From positions 62,001-126,000 of the forward strand of contig CAMDTW010000265.1 of the NCBI GenBank assembly GCA_945910005.1: a DNA stretch of 64,000 nt. Direction: 5' to 3'. Below the pieces are notes generated by a model. That model saw only the letters and a list, made by a program, of their open reading frames with translations, ran no database searches and had not been told where the DNA came from. The translations under genes and the position numbers were made by a program. This document shows positions 24,358 to 37,055 of this stretch, in pieces (the stretch's first letter is position 1; each line of letters opens with the position of its first letter). Source of the stretch: Isoperla grammatica. Its lineage: Eukaryota; Arthropoda; Insecta; Plecoptera; Perlodidae.

Positions 24358-26300
24358 TTTTAAGAGGAATCTTGCATACGGCTGGGATTCCTAAGGGTTT
24401 CAACCAAATTGCACAAATCGTTGTTTTAGAGCGTTTCAGGCTCCAATAAGCACAATTTGTCCATTTCGTCACATTTCGATAACTTCTATAGAAGTTACAC
24501 CCTCCGTCGAAAAATAAGAATTATAGGTTGCATTCTTCAAGAGTATAATGAAAATACATAAATTGAGTTTTTTCGTCGTTTTTGGTTAAAATATGCATAA
24601 AAAATAGAAATTGGCTGATTTCTGTCTATCTACCACAAACTTCCAGTTTTAAGAGAATATTGCATACGGCCGGGATTCCTAAGGTTTCAACCAAAGTTGA
24701 CAAATCGTTGTTTTAGAGCGTTTTAGGCTCCAATAAGCACAATTTGTCCATTTCGTCACATTTCGATAACTTCTATAGAAGTTACACCCTCCGTTGAAAA
24801 ATAAGAATTATAGGCTGAATTCTTCAAGAGTATAATGAAAATGCATAAATTGAGTTTTTTCGTCGTTTTTGGTAAAAATATGCATAAAATATAGAAATTG
24901 GCTGATTTAGTCTATGTACCACAAACTTCCAGTTTTAAGAGGAATCTTGCATACGGCTGGGATTCCTAAGGGTTTCAACCAAATTGCACAAATCGTTGTT
25001 TTAGAGCGTTTCAGGCTCCAATAAGCACAATTTGTCCATTTCGTCACATTTCGATAACTTCTATAGAAGTTACACCCTCCGTCGAAAAATAAGAATTATA
25101 GGTTGCATTCTTCAAGAGTATAATGAAAATGCATAAATTGAGTTTTTTCGTCGTTTTTGGTTAAAATATGCATAAAAAAATAGAAATTGGCTGATTTCAG
25201 TCTATCTACCACAAAACTTCCAGTTTTAAGAGAATCTTGCATACGGCCGGGATTCCTAAGGGTTTCAACCAAAGTTGACAAATCGTTGTTTTAGAGCGTT
25301 TCAGGCTCCAATAAGCACAATTTGTCCATTTCGTCACATTTCGACAATTTCTATAGAAGTTACACCCTCCGTCGAAAAATAAGAATTATAGGTTGCATTC
25401 TTCAAGAGTATAATGAAAATGCATAAATTGAGTTTTTTCGTCGTTTTTGGTTAAATATGCATAAAAAATAGAAATGGCTGATTTCAGTCTATCTACCACA
25501 AACTTCCAGTTTTAAGAGAAATCTTGCATACGGCCGGGATTCCTAAGGGTTTCAACCAAAGTTGACAAATCGTTGTTTTAGAGCGTTTCAGGCTCCAATA
25601 ACCACAATTTGTCCATTGCGTTACATTTCGATAACTTCTATAGAAGTTACACCCTCCTTTGAAAAATAAGAATTATAGGCTGCATTCTTCAAGAGTATAA
25701 TGAAAATGCATTAATTGAGTTTTTTGGTCGTTTTTGGTTTAAATATGCATAAAATATAGAAATTGGCTGATTTTAGTCTATCTACCACAAACTTCCAGTT
25801 TTAAGACGAATCTTGCATACGGCTGGGATTCCTAAGGGTTTCAACCAAATTGCACAATCGTTGTTTTAGAGCGTTTCAGGCTCCAATAAGCACAATTTGT
25901 CCATTTCGTCACATTTCGATAACTTCTATAGAAGTTACACCCTCCGTCGAAAAATAAGAATTATAGGTTGCGTTCTTCAAGAGTATAATGAAAATTCATA
26001 AATTGAGTTTTTTCGTCGTTTTTGGTTAAAATATGCATAAAAAATAGAATAAATTTCAGTCTATCTACCACAAACTTCCAGTTTTAAGGGGAATCTTGTA
26101 TACGGCCGGGATTCCTAAGGGTTACAACCAAGGTTGAGAAAACGTTGTTTTAGAGCGTTTTAGGCTCCAATAAGCACAATTTGTCCATTTCGTCACATTT
26201 CGATAACTTCTATAGAAGTTACACCCTCCGTTAAAAAATAAGAATTATAGGCTGCATTCTTCAAGAGTATAATGAAAATGCATAAATTGAGTTTTTTCGT
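24358..26300. repeat. Twelve-monomer-spaced (3.46 kb) duplication, copy 1 (contig edge)
   Basis: Shares ordered private variants with 27817-29765 at an offset of about 3459-3465 bp: AAAATACATAAATTG (24553/28014), TTTCTGTCTATC (24621/28080), TCTATGTACC, TCGACAATTTC (25343/28804), ATAACCACAATTTG with CCATTGCG (25600/29062), CCTCCTTTG, AAGACGAATC, and TAGAATAAATTTC (26046/29511). This copy begins at the gap and has many extra single-base indels compared with copy 2. Confidence 0.82.
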
Positions 26301-27816
26301 CGTTTTTGGTTAAAATATGCATAAAAAATAGAAATTGGCTGATTTCAGTCTATCTACCACAAACTTCCAGTTTTAAGAGGAATCTTGCATACGGCCGGGA
26401 TTCCTAAGGGTTTCAACCAAAGTTGACAAATCGTTGTTTTAGAGCGTTTCAGGCTCCAATAAGCACAATTTGTCCATTTCGTCACATTTCGATAACTTCT
26501 ATAGAAGTTACACCCTCCGTTGAAAAATAAGAATTATAGGCTGCATTCTTCAAGAGTATAATGAAAATGCATAAATTGAGTTTTTTCGTCGTTTTTGGTT
26601 AAAATATGCATAAAATATAGAAATTGGCTGATTTTAGTCTATCTACCACAAACTTCCAGTTTTAAGAGGAATCTTGCATACGGCTGGGATTCCTAAGGGT
26701 TTCAACCAAAGTTGACAAATCGTTGTTTTAGAGCGTTTCAGGCTCCAATAAGCACAATTTGTCCATTTCGTCACATTTCGATAACTACTTTAGAAGTTAC
26801 ACCAACCGTTGAAAAATAATAATGTTAGTGTGCATTCTGAAAGAGTATTATGAAAATGCATAAATTGAGTTTTTTGGTCGTTTTTGGTTAAAATATGCAT
26901 AAAATATAGAAATTGGCTGATTTTAGTCTATCTACCACAAACTTCCAGTTTAAAGAGGAATCTTGCATACGGCCGGGATTCCTAAGGGTTTCAACTAAAG
27001 TTGACAAATCGTTGTTTTAGAGCGTTTCAGGCTCCAATAAGCACAAATTGTCCATTTCGTCACATTTCGATAACTTCTATAGAAGTTACACCCTCCGTTG
27101 AAAAATAAGAATTATAGGCTGCATTCTTCAAGAGTATAATGAAAATGCATAAATTGAGTTTTTTCGTCGTTTTTGGTTAAAATATGCATAAAATATAGAA
27201 TTTGGCTGATTTTAGTCTATCTACCACAAACTTCCAGTTTTAAGAGGAATCTTGCATACGGCTGGGATTCCTAAGGGTTTCAACCAAAGTTGACAAATCG
27301 TTGTTTTAGAGCGTTTCAGGCTCCAATAAGCACAATTTGTCCATTTCGTCACATTTCGATAACTACTTTAGAAGTTACACACAACCGTTGAAAAATATTA
27401 ATGTTAGTGTGGCATTCTGAAAGAGTATTATGAAAATGCATAAATTGAGTTTTTTGGTCGTTTTTTGTTAAAATATGCATGAAATATAGAAATTGGCTGA
27501 TTTTAGTCTATCTACCACAAACTTCCAGTTTAGAGAGGAATCTTGCATACGGCCGGGATTCCTAAGGGTTTCAACCAAAGTTGACAAATCGTTGTTTTAG
27601 AGCGTTTCAGGCTCCAATAAGCACAAATTGTCCATTTCGTCACATTTCGATAACTTCTATAGAAGTTACACCCTCCGTTGAAAATAAGAATTATAGGCTG
27701 CATTCTTCAAGAGTATAATGAAAATGCATAAATTGAGTTTTTTCGTCGTTTTTGGTTAAAATATGCATAAAATATAGAAATTGGCTGATTTTAGTCTATC
27801 TACCACAAACTTCCAG

Positions 27817-29765
27817 TTTTAAGAGGAATCTTGCATACGGCTGGGATTCCTAAGGGTTTCAACCAAATTGCACAAATCGTTGTTTTAGAGCGTTTCAGGC
27901 TCCAATAAGCACAATTTGTCCATTTCGTCACATTTCGATAACTTCTATAGAAGTTACACCCTCCGTCGAAAAATAAGAATTATAGGTTGCATTCTTCAAG
28001 AGTATAATGAAAATACATAAATTGAGTTTTTTCGTCGTTTTTGGTTAAAATATGCATAAAAAATAGAAATTGGCTGATTTCTGTCTATCTACCACAAACT
28101 TCCAGTTTTAAGAGGAATCTTGCATACGGCCGGGATTCCTAAGGGTTTCAACCAAAGTTGACAAATCGTTGTTTTAGAGCGTTTTAGGCTCCAATAAGCA
28201 CAATTTGTCCATTTCGTCACATTTCGATAACTTCTATAGAAGTTACACCCTCCGTTGAAAAATAAGAATTATAGGCTGCATTCTTCAAGAGTATAATGAA
28301 AATGCATAAATTGAGTTTTTTCGTCGTTTTTGGTAAAAATATGCATAAAATATAGAAATTGGCTGATTTTAGTCTATGTACCACAAACTTCCAGTTTTAA
28401 GAGGAATCTTGCATACGGCTGGGATTCCTAAGGGTTTCAACCAAATTGCACAAATCGTTGTTTTAGAGCGTTTCATGCTCCAATAAGCACAATTTGTCCA
28501 TTTCGTCACATTTCGATAACTTCTATAGAAGTTACACCCTCCGTCGAAAAATAAGAATTATAGGTTGCATTCTTCAAGAGTATAATGAAAATGCATAAAT
28601 TGAGTTTTTTCGTCGTTTTTGGTTAAAATATGCATAAAAAATAGAAATTGGCTGATTTCAGTCTATCTACCACAAACTTCCAGTTTTAAGAGGAATCTTG
28701 CATACGGCCGGGATTCCTAAGGGTTTCAACCAAAGTTGACAAATCGTTGTTTTAGAGCGTTTCAGGCTCCAATAAGCACAATTTGTCCATTTCGTCACAT
28801 TTCGACAATTTCTATAGAAGTTACACCCTCCGTCGAAAAATAAGAATTATAGGTTGCATTCTTCAAGAGTATAATGAAAATGCATAAATTGAGTTTTTTC
28901 GTCGTTTTTGGTTAAAATATGCATAAAAAATAGAAATTGGCTGATTTCAGTCTATCTACCACAAACTTCCAGTTTTAAGAGAAATCTTGCATACGGCCGG
29001 GATTCCTAAGGGTTTCAACCAAAGTTGACAAATCGTTGTTTTAGAGCGTTTCAGGCTCCAATAACCACAATTTGTCCATTGCGTCACATTTCGATAACTT
29101 CTATAGAAGTTACACCCTCCTTTGAAAAATAAGAATTATAGGCTGCATTCTTCAAGAGTATAATGAAAATGCATTAATTGAGTTTTTTGGTCGTTTTGGT
29201 TTAAATATGCATAAAATATAGAAATTGGCTGATTTTAGTCTATCTACCACAAACTTCCAGTTTTAAGACGAATCTTGCATACGGCTGGGATTCCTAAGGG
29301 TTTCAACCAAATTGCACAAATCGTTGTTTTAGAGCGTTTCAGGCTCCAATAAGCACAATTTGTCCATTTCGTCACATTTCGATAACTTCTATAGAAGTTA
29401 CACCCTCCGTCGAAAAATAAGAATTATAGGTTGCATTCTTCAAGAGTATAATGAAAATGCATAAATTGAGTTTTTTCGTCGTTTTTGGTTAAAATATGCA
29501 TAAAAAATAGAATAAATTTCAGTCTATCTACCACAAACTTCCAGTTTTAAGAGGAATCTTGTATACGGCCGGGATTCCTAAGGGTTACAACCAAAGTTGA
29601 CAAATCGTTGTTTTAGAGCGTTTTAGGCTCCAATAAGCACAATTTGTCCATTTCGTCACATTTCGATAACTTCTATAGAAGTTACACCCCTCCGTTAAAA
29701 ATAAGAATTATAGGCTGCATTCTTCAAGAGTATAATGAAAATGCATAAATTGAGTGTTTTCGTCG
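27817..29765. repeat. Twelve-monomer-spaced (3.46 kb) duplication, copy 2
   Basis: Cleaner partner of 24358-26300. Homology ends near 29765, where this copy runs into an A1 tail (AAAATATAG, TTTTAGTC) while copy 1 continues with AAAAAATAG and TTTCAGTC. Confidence 0.82.
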
Positions 29766-30709
29766 TTTTTGGTTAAATATGCATAAAATATAGAAATTGG
29801 CTGATTTTAGTCTATCTACCACAAACTTCCAGTTTTAAGAGGAATCTTGCATACGGCTGGAATTCCTAAGGGTTTCAACCAAATTGCACAAATCGTTGTT
29901 TTAGACCGTTTCAGGCTCCAATAAGCACAATTTGTCCATTTCGACACATTTCGATAACTTCTATAGAAGTTACACCCTCCGTCGAAAAATAAGAATTATA
30001 GGTTGCATTCTTCAAGAGTATAATGAAAATGCATAAATTGAGTTTTTTCGTCGTTTTTGGTTAAAATATGCATAAAAAATAGAAATTGGCTGATTTCAGT
30101 CTATCTACCACAAACTTCCAGTTTTAAGAGGAATCTTGCATACGGCCGGGATTCCTAAGGGTTTCAACTAAAGTTGACAAATCGTTGTTTTAGAGCGTTT
30201 CAGGCTCCAATAAGCACAATTTGTCCATTTCGTCACATTTCGATAACTTCTATAGAAGTTACACCCTCCGTTGAAAAATAAGAATTATAGGCTGCATTCT
30301 TCAAGAGTATAATGAAAATGCATAAATTGAGTTTTTTCGTCGTTTTTGGTTAAAATATGCATAAAATATAGAAATTGGCTGATTTTAGTCTATCTACCAC
30401 AAACTTCCAGTTTTAAGAGGAATCTTGCATACGGCTGGGATTCCTAAGGGTTTCAACCAAAGTTGACAAATCGTTGTTTTAGAGCGTTTCAGGCTCCAAT
30501 AAGCACAATTTGTCCATTTCGTCACATTTCGATAACTACTTTAGAAGTTACACCAACCGTTGAAAAATAATAATGTTAGTGTGCATTCTGAAAGAGTATT
30601 ATGAAAATGCATAAATTGAGTTTTTTGGTCGTTTTTGGTTAAAATATGCATAAAATATAGAAATTGGCTGATTTTAGTCTATCTACCACAAACTTCCAGT
30701 TTAAAGAGG

Positions 30710-32145
30710 AATCTTGCATACGGCCGGGATTCCTAAGGGTTTCAACTAAAGTTGACAAATCGTTGTTTTAGAGCGTTTTAGGCTCCAATAAGCACAAATT
30801 GTCCATTTCGTCACATTTCGATAACTTCTATAGAAGTTACACCCTCCGTTGAAAAATAAGAATTATAGGCTGCATTCTTCAAGAGTATAATGAAAATGCA
30901 TTAATTGAGTTTTTTCGTCGTTTTTGGTTAAAATATGCATAAAATATAGAAATTGGCTGATTTTAGTCTATCTACCACAAACTTCCAGTTTTAAGAGGAA
31001 TCTTGCATACGGCTGGGATTCCTAAGGGTTTCAACCAAATTGCACAAATCGTTGTTTTAGAGCGTTTTCAGGCTCCAATAAGCACAATTTGTCCATTTCG
31101 TCACATTTCGATAACTTCTATAGAAGTTACACCCTCCGTCGAAAAATAAGAATTATAGGTTGCATTCTTCAAGAGTATAATGAAAATGCATAAATTGAGT
31201 TTTTCGTCGTTTTGGTTAAAATATGCATAAAAAATAGAAATTGGCTGATTTCAGTCTATCTACCACGAACATCCAGTTTTAAGAGAAATCTTGCATACGG
31301 CCGGGATTCCTAAGGGTTTCAACCAAAGTTGACAAATCGTTGTTTTAGAGCGTTTCAGGCTCCAATAAGCACAATTTGTCCATTTCGTCACATTTCGATA
31401 ACTTCTATAGAAGTTACACCCTCCGTTAAAAAATAAGAATTATAGGCTGCATTCTTCAAGAGTATAATGAAAATGCATAAATTGAGTTTTTTTTGCGTTT
31501 TGGTTTAAATATGCATAAAATATAGAAATTGGCTGATTTTAGTCTATCTACCCACAAACTTCCAGTTTTAAGACGAATCTTGCATACGCCTGGGATTCCT
31601 AAGGGTTTCAACCAAATTGCACAAATCGTTGTTTTAGAGCGTTTCAGGCTCCAATAAGCACAATTTGTCCATTTCGTCACATTTTGATAACTTCTATAGA
31701 AGTTACACTCTCCGTTGAAAAATAAGAATTATATTTTGCATTCTTCAAGAGTATTATGAAAATGCATAAATTGAGTTTTTTGGTCGTTTTTGGTTAAAAT
31801 ATGGATAAAATATAGAAATTGGCTGATTTCAGTCTATCTACCACAAACTTCGAGTTTTAAGAGGAATCTTGCATACAGCTGGGATTCCTAAGTGTTTCAA
31901 CCAAAGTTGACAAATCGTTGTTTTAGAGCGTTTCAGGCTCCAATAAGCACAATTTGTCCATTTCGTCACATTTCGATTACTTCTATAGAAGTTACACCCT
32001 CCGTTGAAAAATAAGAATTATAGGCTGCATTCTTCAAGAGTATAATGAAAATGCAAAAATTGCGTTTTTTTCGTCGTTTTTTGGTTAAAATATGCATAAA
32101 AAATAGAAATTGGCTGATTTCAGTCTATCTACCACAAACTTCCAG
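30710..32145. repeat. Five-monomer cassette, copy 1
   Basis: The five monomers carry this ordered set of variants: (1) GTTTAAAGAGG with CAACTAAAG; (2) an A2 head with a short-T GAGTTTTTCGTC and CCACGAACATCC; (3) AGAGAAATC, CCGTTAAAAAA and a T-run followed by GCG; (4) AGACGAATC, ACACTCTCCG, ATTATATTTTGC and TATGGATAAAA; (5) TTCGAGTTTT, CAGCTGGG, CTAAGTG, CGATTACTTC and AAATTGCG. A B monomer stands directly before it. Other copies start at 35612, 39367, 41678 and 45432. This copy has several single-base differences (TTTTGGTTAAAA near 31210, ACGCCTGGG near 31586, CCCACAAAC near 31551). Confidence 0.85.
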
Positions 32146-35100
32146 TTTTAAGAGGAATCTTGCATACGGCTGGGATTCCTTAGGGTTTCAACCAAAGTTG
32201 ACAAATCGTTGTTTTAGAGCGTTTCAGGCTCCAATAAGCACAATTTGTCCATTTCGTCACATTTCGATAACTTCTATAGAAGTTACACCCTCCGTTGAAA
32301 AATAAGAATTATAGGCTGCATTCTTCAAGAGTATAATGAAAATGCATAAATTGAGTTTTTTCGTCGTTTTGGTTAAAATATGCATAAAATATAGAAATTG
32401 GCTGATTTCAGTCTATCTACCACAAACTTCCAGTTTAAGAGGAATCTTGCATACGGCTGGGATTCCTAAGGGTTTCAACCAAAGTTGACAAATCGTTGTT
32501 TTAGAGCGTTTCAGGCTCCAATAAGCACAATTTGTCCATTTCGTCACATTTCGATAACTACTTTAGAAGTTACACCAACCGTTGAAAAATAATAATGTTA
32601 GTGTGCATTCTGAAAGAGTATTATGAAAATGCATAAATTGAGTTTTTTGGTCGTTTTTGGTTAAAATATGCATAAAATATAGAAATTGGCTGATTTTAGT
32701 CTATCTACCACAAACTTCCAGTTTAAAGAGGAATCTTGCATACGGCCGGGATTCCTAAGGGTTTCAACTAAAGTTGACAAATCTTTGTTTTAGAGCGTTT
32801 CAGGCTGCAATAAGCACAAATTGTCCATTTCGTCACATTTCGATAACTTCTATAGAAGTTACACCCTCCGTTGAAAAATAAGAATTATAGGCTGCATTCT
32901 TCAAGAGTATAATGAAAATGCATAAATTGAGTTTTTTCGTCGTTTTTGGTTAAAATATGCATAAAATATAGAAATTGGCTGATTTCAGTCTATCTACCAC
33001 GAAAATCCAGTTTTAAGAGAAATCTTGCATACGGCCGGGATTCCTAAGGGTTTCAACCAAAGTTGACAAATCGTTGTTTTAGAGCGTTTCAGGCTCCAAT
33101 AAGAACAATTTGTCCATTTCGTCACATTTCGATAACTTCTATAGAAGTTACACCCTCCGTTGAAAAATAAGAATTATAGGCTGCATTCTTCAAGAGTATA
33201 ATGAAAATGCATAAATTGAGTTTTTTTCGTCGTTTTTGGTTAAATATGCATAAAATATAGAAATTAGCTGATTTTAGTCTATCTACCACAAACTTCCAGT
33301 TTTAAGAGGAATCTTGCATACGGCTGGGATTCCTAAGGGTTTCAACCAAATTGCACAAATCGTAGTTTTAGAGCGTTTCAGGCTCCAATAAGCACAATTT
33401 GTCCATTTCGTCCCATTTCGATAACTTCTATAGAAGTTACACCCTCCGTCGAAAAATAAGAATTATAGGTTGCATTCTTCAAGAGTATAATGAAAATACA
33501 TAAATTGAGTTTTTTCGTCGTTTTTGGTTAAAATATGCATAAAAAATAGAAATTGGCTGATTTCTGTCTATCTACCACAAACTTCCAGTTTTAAGAGGAA
33601 TCTTGCATACGGCCGGGATTCCTAAGGGTTTCAACCAAAGTTGACAAATCGTTGTTTTAGAGCGTTTTAGGCTCCAATAAGCACAATTTGTCCATTTCGT
33701 CACATTTCGATAACTTCTATAGAAGTTACACCCTCCATTGAAAAATAAGAATTATAGGCTGCATTCTTCAAGAGTATAATGAAAATGCATAAATTGAGTT
33801 TTTTCGTCGTTTTTGGTTAAAATATGCATAAAATATAGAAATTGGCTGATTTTAGTCTATGTACCACAAACTTCCAGTTTTAAGAGCAATCTTGCATACG
33901 GCTGGGATTCCTAAGGGTTTCAACCAAATTGCACAAATCGTTGTTTTAGAGCGTTTCAGGCTCTAATAAGCACAATTTGTCCATTTCGTCACATTTCGAT
34001 AACTTCTATAGAAGTTACACCCTCCGTCGAAAAATAAGAATTATAGGTTGCATTCTTCAAGAGTATAATGAAAATGCATAAATTGAGTTTTTTCGTCGTT
34101 TTTGGTTAAAATATGCATAAAAAATAGAAATTGGCTGATTTCAGTCTATCTACCACAAACTTCCAGTTTTAAGAGGAATCTTGCATACGGCCGGGATTCC
34201 TAAGGGTTTGAACCAAAGTTAACAAAACGTTGTTTTAGAGCGTTTCAGGCTCCAATAAGCACAATTTGTCCATTTCGTCACATTTCGATAACTACTTTAG
34301 AAGTTACACCAACCGTTGAAAAATAATAATGTTAGTGTGCATTCTGAAAGAGTTATATGAAAATGCATAAATTGAGTTTTTTGGTCGTTTTTGGTTAAAA
34401 TATGCATAAAATATAGAAATTGGCTGATTTTAGTCTATCTACCACAAACTTCCAGTTTTAAGAGGAATCTTGCATACGGCCGGGATTCCTAAGGGTTTCA
34501 ACCAAAGTTGACAAATCGTTGTTTTAGAGCGTTTCAGGCTCCAATAAGCACAAATTGTCCATTTCGTCACATTTCGATAACTTCTATAGAAGTTACACCC
34601 TCCGTTAAAAAATAAGAATTATAGGCTGCATTCTTCAAGAGTTTAATGAAAATGCATAAATTGAGTGTTTTCGTCGTTTTTGGTTAAAATATGTATAAAA
34701 TATAGAAATTGGCTGATTTTAGTCTATCTACCACAAACTTCCAGTTTTAAGAGGAATCTTGCATACGGCTGGGATTCCTAAGGGTTTCAACCAAATTGCA
34801 CAAATCGTTGTTTTAGACAGTTTCAGGCTCCAATAAGCACAATTTGTCCATTTCGACACATTTCGATAACTTCTATAGAAGTTACACCCTCCGTCGAAAA
34901 ATAAGAATTATAGGTTGCATTCTTCAAGAGTATAATGAAAATGCATAAATTGAGTTTTTTCGTCGTTTTTGGTTAAAATATGCATAAAAAAAAGAAATTG
35001 GCTGATTTCAGTCTATCTACCACAAACTTCCAGTTTTAAGAGGAATCTTGCATACGGCCGGGATTCCTAAGGGTTTCAACCAAAGTTGACAAATCGTTGT

Positions 35101-35611
35101 TTTAGAGCGTTTCAGGCTCCAATAAGCACAATTTGTCCATTTCGTCACATTTCGATAACTTCTATGGAAGTTACACCCTCCGTTGAAAAATAAGAATTAT
35201 AGGCTGCATTCTTCAAGAGTATAATGAAAATGCATAAATTGAGTTTTTTCGTCGTTTTTGGTTAAAATATGCATAAAATATAGAAATTGGCTGATTTTAG
35301 TCTATCTACCACAAACTTCCAGTTTTAAGAGGAATCTTGCATACGGCTGGGATTCCTAAGGGTTTCAACCAAAGTTGACAAATCGTTGTTTTAGAGCGTT
35401 TCAGGCTCCAATAAGCACAATTTGTCCATTTCGTCACATTTCGATAACTACTTTAGAAGTTACACCAACCGTTGAAAAATAATAATGTTAGTGTGCATTC
35501 TGAAAGAGTATTATGAAAATGCATAAATTGAGTTTTTTGGTCGTTTTTGGTTAAAATATGCATAAAATATAGAAATTGGCTGATTTTAGTCTATCTACCA
35601 CAAACTTCCAG

Positions 35612-37055
35612 TTTAAAGAGGAATCTTGCATACGGCCGGGATTCCTAAGGGTTTCAACTAAAGTTGACAAATCGTTGTTTTAGAGCGTTTCAGGCTCTAA
35701 TAAGCACAAATTGTCCATTTCGTCACATTTCGATAACTTCTATAGAAGTTACACCCTCCGTTGAAAAATAAGAATTATAGGCTGCATTCTTCAAGAGTAT
35801 AATGAAAATGCATAAATTGAGTTTTTTCGTCGTTTTTGGTTAAAATATGCATAAAATATAGAAATTGGCTGATTTTAGTCTATCTACCACAAACTTCCAG
35901 TTTTAAGAGGAATCTTGCATACGGCTGGGATTCCTAAGGGTTTCAACCAAATTGCACAAATCGTTGTTTTAGAGCGTTTCAGGCTCCAATAAGCACAATT
36001 TGTCCATTTAGTCACATTTCGATAACTTCTATAGAAGTTACACCCTCCGTCGAAAAATAAGAATTATAGTTTGCATTCTTCAAGAGTATAATGAAAATGC
36101 ACAAATTGAGTTTTTCGTCGTTTTTGGTTAAAATATGCATAAAAAATAGAAATTTGCTGATTTCAGTCTATCTACCACGAACATCCAGTTTTAAGAGAAA
36201 TCTTGCATACGGCCGGGATTCCTAAGGGTTTCAACCAAAGTTGACAAATCGTTGTTTTAGAGCGTTTCAGGCTCCAATAAGCACAATTTGTCCATTTCGT
36301 CACATTTCGATAACTTCTATAGAAGTTACACCCTCCGTTAAAAAATAAGAATTATAGGCTGCATTCTTCAAGAGTATAATGAAAATGCATAAATTGAGTT
36401 TTTTTTGCGTTTTTGGTTTAAATATGCATAAAATATAGAAATTGGCTGATTTTAGTCTATCTACCACAAACTTCCAGTTTTAAGACGAATCTTGCATACG
36501 GCTGGGATTCCTAAGGGTTTCAACCAAATTGCACAAATCGTTGTTTTAGAGCGTTTCAGGCTCCAATAAGCACAATTTGTCCATTTCGTCACATTTCGAT
36601 AACTTCTATAGAAGTTACACTCTCCGTTGAAAAATAAGAATTATATTTTGCATTCTTTAAGAGTATTATGAAAATGCATAAATTGAGTTTTTTGGTCGTT
36701 TTTGGTTAAAATATGGATAAAATATAGAAATTGGCTGATTTCAGTCTATCTACCACAAACTTCGAGTTTTAAGAGGAATCTTGCATACAGCTGGGATTCC
36801 TAAGTGTTTCAACCAAAGTTGACAAATCGTTGTTTTAGAGCGTTTCAGGCTCTAATAAGAACAATTTGTCCATTTCGTCACATTTCGATTACTTCTATAG
36901 AAGTTACACCCTCCGTTGAAAAATAAGAATTATAGGCTGCATTCTTCAAGAGTATAATGAAAATGCATAAATTGCGTTTTTTCGTCGTTTTTGGTTAAAA
37001 TATGCATAAAAAATAGAAATTGGCTGATTTCAGTCTATCTACCACAAACTTCCAG
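35612..37055. repeat. Five-monomer cassette, copy 2
   Basis: Full set of the five-monomer markers, 1444 bp, preceded by the B monomer with CTACTTTAG at 35448. It shares TCTAATAAGAAC (near 36850) and CATTCTTTAAGAG with copy 3, making these two the closest pair. Their offset is 3755 bp, or 13 monomers. Confidence 0.87.

Noticed and set aside
23990..24472. Frames of 85 and 160 codons spanning the N run
   Set aside because: They exist only because unknown bases are read through.
32045..32305. Plus-strand open frames at 32045, 37280, 41035 and 58363 with a shared C-terminal half
   Set aside because: Same explanation: copies of satellite monomers. The frame stays open only in variants that happen to lose a stop, and there is no gene structure around it.
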